Positions 17,586 to 24,022 of a stretch of DNA of 64,000 nucleotides are shown here, piece by piece. Source of the stretch: Beggiatoa alba B18LD. GTDB lineage: Bacteria; Pseudomonadota; Gammaproteobacteria; Beggiatoales; Beggiatoaceae. The position numbers were made by a program, and so were the translations under genes. Location of the stretch: NCBI RefSeq assembly GCF_000245015.1, contig NZ_JH600070.1, positions 3,740,684 through 3,804,683 on the forward strand, in the 5' to 3' direction. A model generated the notes under the pieces. The model searched no databases. It had not been told where the DNA came from and saw only the letters and a program-made list of their open reading frames with translations. Numbering within the stretch: the stretch's first letter is position 1; the number at the start of each line of letters is the position of its first letter.

Positions 17586-18524
17586 ATGACCGACAAATCC
17601 CTAGGCACATTCATCAACCCCTTCACCGATTTTGGCTTTAAAAAAATCTTCGGCAGTGAAGAAAGTAAACCCCTCCTTATCAGCTTTCTTAATGATTTAT
17701 TACCGATAAAACACAAAATTGTCAGCTTAGAATTTAAAAATATCGAAAAACTCGGCATGTTAGAAGAAGACCGACGCGCCATCTTTGATATTTATTGTCG
17801 GGATGAAAAAAATCAGGAATTCATTGTTGAATTACAACGTGCGAAACAAGAACACTTTCAAGACCGCGCTACCTATTACGCCAGCTTCTTAATTCAAGAC
17901 CAAGCCAAAAAAGGCAAATGGGACTTTGAATTAACCCCGATTTATTTCATTGGGATTTTAGACTTCTCCTTAGCCAGTTTTCCTGATGACCATTACTTAC
18001 ATTTCGGACAACTTACCGATATTTACAGTAAAGAAGTCACGTTTAAGAAATTGAACTTCATTTACATAGAAATGGCGAAATTCAAAAAGCAAGAATCCGA
18101 ATTAGCGAACCATTTGGAATGGTGGTTATATTTTCTGCGTGAACTAGTGACATTTGACGATATGCCGAGAGAATTTCAAGGGGATATTATCGAAGACGCT
18201 TTTGCCTTAGCGAAATTAGCGAACATGAGTTATGAAGACCGCCATGCGTATGAATTGAGTTTGAAATACTACCGCGATTTCATCAATGTATTAGACACAG
18301 CTAAACAGGAAGGGATTGAGATAGGGATGGAGAAGGGTATTGAGATTGGGATTGAGCAAGGTGTTAAGCAAGGTATCGAACAAGGGGTTAAACAAGGAAT
18401 TGAACAAGGCATCGAACAAGAAAGAATAAAAGTCGCAATAACACTGAAGAAAAGCAACGCCCCTCTTGAGCTTATTATGGTTGCGACGGGATTAACACGC
18501 GAAGAAATTGAACGATTAGAGTAA
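17586..18524 (+). CDS. Rpn-family PD-(D/E)XK nuclease / putative transposase
   Basis: A 312-residue protein starting with the family hallmark (FINPFTDFGFKKIFGSEESK), followed by FDIYCRDEKNQEFIVELQRA, which contains the PD-(D/E)XK core (Asp, then Glu-x-Gln). Rpn proteins promote RecA-independent recombination and DNA cleavage in E. coli. The C-terminal part has a low-complexity run of GIEIG / GVKQG / GIEQG units (about residues 240-283), then a short helical ending. The gene is bracketed by two same-orientation copies of the family A repeat, and its stop codon lies inside the right one. An ATG at 17586 gives the full conserved N terminus. Confidence 0.9.
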   Translation: MTDKSLGTFINPFTDFGFKKIFGSEESKPLLISFLNDLLPIKHKIVSLEFKNIEKLGMLEEDRRAIFDIYCRDEKNQEFIVELQRAKQEHFQDRATYYASFLIQDQAKKGKWDFELTPIYFIGILDFSLASFPDDHYLHFGQLTDIYSKEVTFKKLNFIYIEMAKFKKQESELANHLEWWLYFLRELVTFDDMPREFQGDIIEDAFALAKLANMSYEDRHAYELSLKYYRDFINVLDTAKQEGIEIGMEKGIEIGIEQGVKQGIEQGVKQGIEQGIEQERIKVAITLKKSNAPLELIMVATGLTREEIERLE

Positions 18525-18593
18525 ACGCACTATAAAACAATGTGGAGGACTGCCAGTCCTAAATTCAAATCATTTTATGGTACGTTTACTATA
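18517..18593. repeat. Family A palindromic repeat, copy 3 (right flank of Rpn gene)
   Basis: A 77 bp direct copy of the left-flank element. Ends GTAAACGCACTATAAAAC and GGTACGTTTACTATA. The Rpn TAA stop (18522-18524) is formed by its terminal GTAAACG, and it ends 12 bp before the livF stop on the other strand. Confidence 0.8.
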
Positions 18594-18604
18594 TTATCAT
18601 ACTG

Positions 18605-19312
18605 CTAATGTCCCCCTAAATATGCATTTTTGATTTCAGGCTGTTCTAATAATTCTTGCCCTGTCCCTGTCATCGTAATATGACCATTTACCAAGACATA
18701 ACCACGATGCGCCAGTTTTAACGCATGGTATGCATTCTGTTCAATTAAAAAGACAGTTACATTTTCTTTTTCATTAATTTCCTTAATAACTTCAAAAATC
18801 TGCTTCACAATTAATGGCGCGAGTCCTAAGGAAGGTTCATCTAATAACAAAAGTTGTGGACGACTCATCAATGCTCGTGCAATTGCCAGCATTTGCTGTT
18901 CCCCACCCGACATCGTTCCCCCACGTTGATGATGACGTTCTTTCAAGCGTGGAAATAACGTAAACATCCGTTCTAAATCGGTTTCAAAATACGGCGATTC
19001 TTGTGCGCCTAACTGTAAATTTTCCATGACTGTCATCCGTGGAAAAATGCGCCGCCCCTCAGGTGCGTGAGCAATGCCTAAACGGACAATTTCATGAGTT
19101 GGTAAATAAGTAATATCCTGACCTTTAAAAGTAATCGTTCCCGCTGCCGCACGCGGATTACCACAAATAGTCATCAATAATGTAGATTTACCTGCGCCAT
19201 TTGCGCCGATAAGTGTGACAATTTCCCCTGCATGAATTTCTAAATTAATGCCATGTAACGCATGGATATTACCGTAATAAGTATGAACACCATTCACTGT
19301 TAAAACACTCAT
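18605..19312 (-). CDS. livF: Branched-chain amino acid ABC transporter ATPase LivF
   Basis: A 235-residue cytoplasmic ABC ATPase. Walker A GANGAGKST is near residue 38, the signature MSGGEQQML near 135 and Walker B LLLLDEPS near 156. The spacing and the C-terminal YVLVNGHITMTGTG block are typical of LivF. It energises import of branched-chain amino acids, or of amides/urea in some relatives, with LivG. Its start overlaps the livG stop by 4 bp, so it is the last gene of livHMGF. No binding protein gene is in the cluster, so the substrate is not certain. Confidence 0.93.
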   Translation of the reverse strand: MSVLTVNGVHTYYGNIHALHGINLEIHAGEIVTLIGANGAGKSTLLMTICGNPRAAAGTITFKGQDITYLPTHEIVRLGIAHAPEGRRIFPRMTVMENLQLGAQESPYFETDLERMFTLFPRLKERHHQRGGTMSGGEQQMLAIARALMSRPQLLLLDEPSLGLAPLIVKQIFEVIKEINEKENVTVFLIEQNAYHALKLAHRGYVLVNGHITMTGTGQELLEQPEIKNAYLGGH

Positions 19313-20127
19313 GCAGGTTGTGCTCCTGTGCTTGCTTCCTCACCTAAATAAGCCGCAATCACCGTCGGATTACGGCGAATTTCTATCGGTATTCCCTCCG
19401 CAATTTTGCGTCCATAATCTAAAACAATAATATGGTCAGAAATATCCATGACGACTTGCATATCATGTTCAATCAATAAAATACCAATATCATGTTTTTC
19501 CTTAATAAAAACGAGCAACTCACTTAATGCCAAGGATTCAGACGGATTAAGCCCAGCGGCGGGTTCATCCAAACACAGCAAACGAGGACAAGTACACATT
19601 GCTCGAGCAATTTCTAACTTTCGTTGTGCACCATAAGGCAAACTGCCTGCGGGTGTATCGGCATATTCCAACAGTTTAATCTGTGTCAACCAGTAACAGG
19701 CTAATTCCACTGCCGCTTTTTCTGCTTGACGATAACTACGCAACCCAAATAAGCCTTTAAACGTAAATCCTGAAGCACGCATTAACTGATTATGCTGTGC
19801 CACAATTAAATTTTCTAACACAGACATGGCAGGAAATAATCGAATATTTTGAAAAGTCCGCGCAACTTTTGCCCGCTTAGTAATTTCAAATCCGCGTAAG
19901 CGTTCTAATAAAAAAACCTGATTTTCATGCGTTAGCGTGAGTCGTCCAATGGTTGGGCTATAAAAACCTGTCAAACAATTAAATAAAGTGGTTTTACCAG
20001 CACCATTAGGGCCAATAATTGCGGTAATTTGGCGATTTTTTGCATTAAACGACACATCATCAATGGCAATTAATCCGCTGAAACGCATGGTTAAATGTTC
20101 TACAGTGAGTAAAATATCAGTATCCAT
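19309..20127 (-). CDS. livG: Branched-chain amino acid ABC transporter ATPase LivG
   Basis: A 272-residue ABC ATPase with Walker A GPNGAGKTT, the LivG-typical ARTFQNIRLFPAMSVLENL segment, a signature region GSLPYGAQRKLEIARAM and Walker B LLCLDEPAAGLNP. It pairs with LivF on the cytoplasmic face of the LivHM permease. The signature LPYGAQR in place of LSGGQ is usual for LivG. It overlaps livF by 4 bp and lies 6 bp after livM. Confidence 0.93.
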   Translation of the reverse strand: MDTDILLTVEHLTMRFSGLIAIDDVSFNAKNRQITAIIGPNGAGKTTLFNCLTGFYSPTIGRLTLTHENQVFLLERLRGFEITKRAKVARTFQNIRLFPAMSVLENLIVAQHNQLMRASGFTFKGLFGLRSYRQAEKAAVELACYWLTQIKLLEYADTPAGSLPYGAQRKLEIARAMCTCPRLLCLDEPAAGLNPSESLALSELLVFIKEKHDIGILLIEHDMQVVMDISDHIIVLDYGRKIAEGIPIEIRRNPTVIAAYLGEEASTGAQPA

Positions 20128-20133
20128 TGGTAT

Positions 20134-21444
20134 TTAACCCTTTTCTATAGCAGGTATTTCACGACCCTGTAATAAAATGGTTGGGTCACGGTGCGACAAT
20201 AGTCCACGGGGTCGCCAAACCATGATTAATACCATTCCCCCACCAAATGCAAGCATCCGATATTCCTGTAGTTCACGGAAAAACTCAGTCACCCCAATTA
20301 ATAGAATTGCTGCAAACACAACGCCCATTTGTCGCCCCATTCCGCCCAAAACCACAATTGCCAGAATCAGCGCGGATTCAATAAAACTGAAACTTTCAGG
20401 GCTGATAAAGCCTTGACGTGTTGCGAAAAAAGCACCCGCGAAACCGCCAAACATAGCACCAATACCAAAAGCGGTTAATTTCGTATTTGTGGGATTAATG
20501 CCTAAAGAGCGACAAGCAATCTCATCTTCTCGCAAGGCTTCCCATGCTCGCCCGATGGGTAATTTACGAATGCGTAACGTAAAAAGATTAGTTAATAACG
20601 CCATGCCAAGAATGACATAGTAAAGAAAGATAATGCGATGAATCGGCGAAAACTCGATATTAAAAAAACTATGAAATGCTTGTATGCCTTCCTCAGGACT
20701 ACGGGTAAATTCCAATCCAAAAAAACTTGGGCGCGGAATATCAGAAATACCATTAGGTCCCCCCGTAAATTGATACCAATTCAACAGAATAATACGAATA
20801 ATTTCGCCAAATCCTAACGTGACAATCGCAAGATAATCGCCCCGCAACCGCAACACGGGATAACCCAATAAAACCCCAAATAATCCGCCCAATAATCCCG
20901 CTAGTGGCAAACACATCCAAAAACCTAAGCCCCAGTGTGTGGACAGTAACGCAAATGAATAAGCCCCAACCGCGTAAAAACCGACATAGCCTAAATCAAG
21001 CAATCCAGCTAAACCAACAACAATATTTAAGCCCCAGCCCAACATGATATAAGTTAATACCAGCGTTGCGATGTCCAACACATAACGGTCTGTAAAACTC
21101 AGAAAAGGTAACGCAATCGCAAGTGCAATTAAAACAAGAGCAATCAGTAGATTAGTAAAACGAAAAAGCGAGGGGGAAAGGTGAGGTAGGAAATTAGCAA
21201 CAGGCAATAAGGGCGCGTGATATTGTCGTCGCCAAAGCCAATAAATCATTAATAAAAAGCGTCCTGTAAACACACTTAAAACTGCGATAACGACCCAATT
21301 CCAATGCGTACTTAAACCTAAACCATTGGGCAAATCAACAGGGCGCACGCCTATCATGAGCAAACTCAACCCCAAAGCAATGGCTGCGGCTAACAAAGCA
21401 TCTTTTAACGCAATAGGCAAAAAAGAACGAATAGTTGCAGTCAT
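20134..21444 (-). CDS. livM: Branched-chain amino acid ABC transporter permease LivM
   Basis: A 436-residue inner-membrane permease with about ten hydrophobic segments. The conserved LivM core [20 protein letters not shown] and the ATPase-contact loop [20 protein letters not shown] are both clear. An N-terminal stretch of about 110 residues with extra helices precedes the core, as in E. coli LivM. It overlaps livH by a single base, indicating translational coupling. Confidence 0.93.
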   Translation of the reverse strand: MTATIRSFLPIALKDALLAAAIALGLSLLMIGVRPVDLPNGLGLSTHWNWVVIAVLSVFTGRFLLMIYWLWRRQYHAPLLPVANFLPHLSPSLFRFTNLLIALVLIALAIALPFLSFTDRYVLDIATLVLTYIMLGWGLNIVVGLAGLLDLGYVGFYAVGAYSFALLSTHWGLGFWMCLPLAGLLGGLFGVLLGYPVLRLRGDYLAIVTLGFGEIIRIILLNWYQFTGGPNGISDIPRPSFFGLEFTRSPEEGIQAFHSFFNIEFSPIHRIIFLYYVILGMALLTNLFTLRIRKLPIGRAWEALREDEIACRSLGINPTNTKLTAFGIGAMFGGFAGAFFATRQGFISPESFSFIESALILAIVVLGGMGRQMGVVFAAILLIGVTEFFRELQEYRMLAFGGGMVLIMVWRPRGLLSHRDPTILLQGREIPAIEKG

Positions 21445-22358
21445 TACACTTTCTCCACTTCAGGTTTACCCAATAAGCCTGTTGGGCGAAATATCAACAC
21501 TAATACTAAAATGCCAAAAGCTGCAACATCCTTATATTCCACAGAAAAATAAGCCGACCAAAAAACCTCAATTAAGCCAATCAACAAACCGCCTAGCATT
21601 GCCCCTGGTAAAGACCCAATTCCCCCTAATACCGCTGCCGTAAATGCCTTAATCCCTGCGGAGAAGCCAATAAAAAAATCGATAACGCCATAAAATAATA
21701 AAAACATTACCCCTGCAACAGCCGCTAACGCTGCCCCCATCACAAAGGTTAAAGAAATCGTACGGTCAACATTAATTCCTAATAATGCCGCCATCGTTCT
21801 ATCCTGCTCACAAGCCCGTTGTGCCCGTCCAATAGAAGTTCGATGAATTAATAAAGTAAATCCCGTCATTAAAACTAATGTCGTTACAATGATAATAATC
21901 TGCATATAACTTAAAACGACACTGTAACCATCTGTCTCTAACAAAGTAAATCCACCCTCAATCATCGGGGGTAAAGGGCGTACTCGTGCACCTTGAAATA
22001 ACTGCACATAGTTTTGTAAAAAAATAGACATCCCAATTGCGGAAATTAGCGGTGCGAGACGAAACGACCCCCGCAAAGGACGATAAGCAAGCCGTTCAAC
22101 CGTCCAGCCATACACCGATGTTAATAGCATCGCCACAAGGAGTGTTAATAACAAAGCCAGCGGTATCCACGTAATCCCCGCCGCACCAAGTACTAACAAC
22201 GCAATTAAGCCTGTAAACGCCCCTATCATAAAAATATCGCCATGTGCAAAATTAATCATGCCGATAATGCCATAAACCATTGAATAGCCAATAGCAATTA
22301 AGCCATAAATTGCGCCCAGTGTGACACCATTGATAAGTTGCTGTAAAAAATACTCCAT
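21444..22358 (-). CDS. livH: Branched-chain amino acid ABC transporter permease LivH
   Basis: A 304-residue permease, first gene of the operon. It begins with the LivH hallmark [20 protein letters not shown], then [16 protein letters not shown], and has the ATPase-contact segment [20 protein letters not shown] and [16 protein letters not shown]. An SD-like AGGAAATTT precedes the ATG at 22358. A promoter should lie in 22359-22440. Confidence 0.93.
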   Translation of the reverse strand: MEYFLQQLINGVTLGAIYGLIAIGYSMVYGIIGMINFAHGDIFMIGAFTGLIALLVLGAAGITWIPLALLLTLLVAMLLTSVYGWTVERLAYRPLRGSFRLAPLISAIGMSIFLQNYVQLFQGARVRPLPPMIEGGFTLLETDGYSVVLSYMQIIIIVTTLVLMTGFTLLIHRTSIGRAQRACEQDRTMAALLGINVDRTISLTFVMGAALAAVAGVMFLLFYGVIDFFIGFSAGIKAFTAAVLGGIGSLPGAMLGGLLIGLIEVFWSAYFSVEYKDVAAFGILVLVLIFRPTGLLGKPEVEKV

Positions 22359-22593
22359 TGCAAATTTCCTCGATGACTGTGATATATGGGAGGTTTGCCT
22401 GATGAGCCAATAATAAATAATTTATTGAATATAAAGTATAATTTTTACTATACTAAAACAAACAAAGCCAAATCTCATAAAAACGCGATAATCGCATGAA
22501 TACACAACTCATGCAATGTATTATCCACACGCTTGTCTGACAGGCTCGAGACAATAATAAATATAAAATAAATGAGGAGATTAAAATAAAAAA

Positions 22594-22628
22594 CCTAACA
22601 GAGGCTTAACCGCTGTTAGGCTTTTTTA
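22594..22628 (+). terminator. Orphan intrinsic terminator
   Basis: CCTAACAG (22594-22601) and CTGTTAGG (22613-22620) form a stem with an 11 nt loop followed by C and six T. It faces the plus strand, but no plus-strand gene lies upstream before the divergent livH start at 22358. It may end an unannotated small RNA from 22380-22620. Confidence 0.7.
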
Positions 22629-22681
22629 AGAGGCATTTGTTGCACTCGTATAGCGCAACTATTTTTCCAAGATTGCTATTT

Positions 22682-22862
22682 AACCTGAGTTCGGCGAGAT
22701 TCTTTTAAAAAGACAACAGCTTGTCTGGTGAATTCCGATGAAAAACAAGAGAATAATCTCTGCCAGTCCTTCAACCCTTTTCGCGTGTTCCGACAGACCT
22801 GCTAGGTTTTCAAAACCTAGCAGGTCTCTGTTTTATTTTATAAAACTCGCCGAACTCAAGTT
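22682..22862. repeat. Family B palindromic repeat, copy 1
   Basis: A 181 bp element bounded by inverted 17 bp ends (AACCTGAGTTCGGCGAG and CTCGCCGAACTCAAGTT). It contains a near-perfect 33 bp palindrome (22795-22827) with arms AGACCTGCTAGGTTTT. It is in opposite orientation to copy 2. No coding capacity. Confidence 0.8.
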
Positions 22863-22988
22863 ATTTAAGCCCTTTTTCGCCGTACTCGCGTTATTTTAAA
22901 AAAAATCGTCGAACTGAGGAGGGAGATTATGTGAATTATGGTTCAGACAATTAAGCAATGTTTTAATTCTGTTTGGTCATTTTTCATC
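22863..22988. other. Degenerate repeat ends between family B copy 1 and half family A element
   Basis: Two more degenerate versions of the family B terminus follow copy 1 (CGCCGTACTCGCGTT near 22879 and CGTCGAACTGAGG near 22907), then a TTCAGACAATT stretch resembling the element nested in family B copy 2. The segment looks like accumulated repeat debris. Confidence 0.5.
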
Positions 22989-23010
22989 TTTTTATAGTGC
23001 GTTCGCTATA
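22989..23010. repeat. Half copy of family A repeat end
   Basis: TTTTATAGTGCG followed by TTCGCTATA matches the right end of family A copies 1 and 4, with no matching left half. A remnant or a solo end. Confidence 0.55.
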
Positions 23011-23149
23011 TTCTATAAAAAACTTGATTCATGGTGATTATTTTTCTATAAAACTATCATAGACTGCTGGTTTATGTTGCACTCGCACATATTCCCGACA
23101 TCAACCATACATATCACTATCATCAAACTTGAATTTGCTGCTCTCGCCT

Positions 23150-23572
23150 ATGAAACCGCAGGAATACCTTTTTGTTTATGGCACGCTCCTCAAAAACATG
23201 CAACATGCTATGCATCAACCGATTACCCGTTATGCAGAATTTATTGATACAGCACACTTTCAAGGCAAGCTCTACGAAGTTAATGGCTATCCCTGTGCTA
23301 TTTATTCCCCGCTGACTTCCGAGCATGTTTTTGGCGAACTTTACTGTTTACATCAAGCTGAAGAGCTTTTCCTACTTTTAGATGATTATGAAGGCTGCAG
23401 CCAACGTTTTCCCACTCCTACAGAATACATCCGCCAAAAAATGCCTGTTTTCTCCACGACAGGACAAGGTGTTCTTGCATGGATATATCTCTATAATTGG
23501 AAAATTCATGGCTTACAACGCATTTATTCAGGTAACTATCTCCACTTTACCCATCAACAGATTGCGGTTTAA
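23150..23572 (+). CDS. Gamma-glutamylcyclotransferase-like (AIG2/GGCT fold) protein
   Basis: About 140 residues. The YGTLLKNMQH motif near the N terminus, GKLYEVNGYPCAI, the acidic LLLDDYEGC segment (with the likely catalytic Glu) and the terminal AWIYLYNW strand are typical of the GGCT/AIG2 fold. Relatives cyclise gamma-glutamyl amines or act on glutathione derivatives; the substrate here is unknown. The ATG at 23150 is preferred over a TTG at 23129 because it gives the usual family start. It is a lone gene in the repeat-rich patch, with family A copy 4 starting 2 bp after its stop. Confidence 0.8.
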   Translation: MKPQEYLFVYGTLLKNMQHAMHQPITRYAEFIDTAHFQGKLYEVNGYPCAIYSPLTSEHVFGELYCLHQAEELFLLLDDYEGCSQRFPTPTEYIRQKMPVFSTTGQGVLAWIYLYNWKIHGLQRIYSGNYLHFTHQQIAV

Positions 23573-23573
23573 T

Positions 23574-23650
23574 TATAGTAAACGTACCATAAAGTGATTT
23601 AAATTTAGGACTGTCGATCCTCCGCATCGTTTTATAGTGCGTTAGCTATA
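23574..23650. repeat. Family A palindromic repeat, copy 4
   Basis: A 77 bp element, TATAGTAAACGTACCATAAA ... TTTTATAGTGCGTTAGCTATA, in reverse orientation to copies 2 and 3 and directly abutting the GGCT-like gene stop. Confidence 0.8.
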
Positions 23651-23656
23651 TCTATT

Positions 23657-23976
23657 AACCTGAGTTCGGCGAGTTTTATAAAATAAAACAGAGACCTGCT
23701 AGGTTTTCAAAACCTAGCAGGTCTATTGGAACACGCGAAAAGGTTTGACGGACTGGCAGAGATTATTCTCTTGTTTTTCATCAAAATTCACCAGACAAGA
23801 TTACAACATTGTCTGAATCAGGATTTTCAGAATTAACAGAATTAGCGGAATTTAAAACCCTTAAACCAAAAAGTAAGATGAATCATGCTTTTTAATTCTG
23901 CTAATTCTGAAAATTTTGTGAATTCTGATTCAGACAAGCCGTTGTTTCTTTAACAGAAACTCGCCGAACTCAGGTT
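23657..23976. repeat. Family B palindromic repeat, copy 2, with nested element
   Basis: A 320 bp copy with ends AACCTGAGTTCGGCGAG and CTCGCCGAACTCAGGTT and the same internal palindrome as copy 1 (23692-23724). Relative to copy 1 it is enlarged by an insertion (23809-23937) and reversed. It begins 6 bp after family A copy 4. Confidence 0.8.
23809..23937. repeat. Element C nested inside family B copy 2
   Basis: About 129 bp with its own inverted ends, TTGTCTGAATCAGGATT and AATTCTGATTCAGACAA, and inner inverted segments rich in AGAATTA / TAATTCT. Host sequence AGACAAG is present on both sides of the inserted segment, consistent with a target duplication or recombination between short matches. 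Confidence 0.7.
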
Positions 23977-24022
23977 ATTAGCTCGCAGTATTGGGGTTAA
24001 CGAGTAAAACCTGCTACATTTT

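Noticed and set aside
18269-18457. Reverse-strand ORF with repeated Cys/Pro/Ile units
   Set aside because: It is the shadow of the GIEQG-type repeats in the Rpn gene.
17482-18593. Rpn gene plus flanks as a complete insertion sequence
   Set aside because: The flanking copies are direct rather than inverted and no target-site duplication could be established, so only a possible cassette is claimed.
22795-22827. Perfect palindrome considered as a CRISPR repeat or rho-independent terminator
   Set aside because: Copies are far apart with no spacer array and no T tract, and the hairpin is internal to a larger repeated element.
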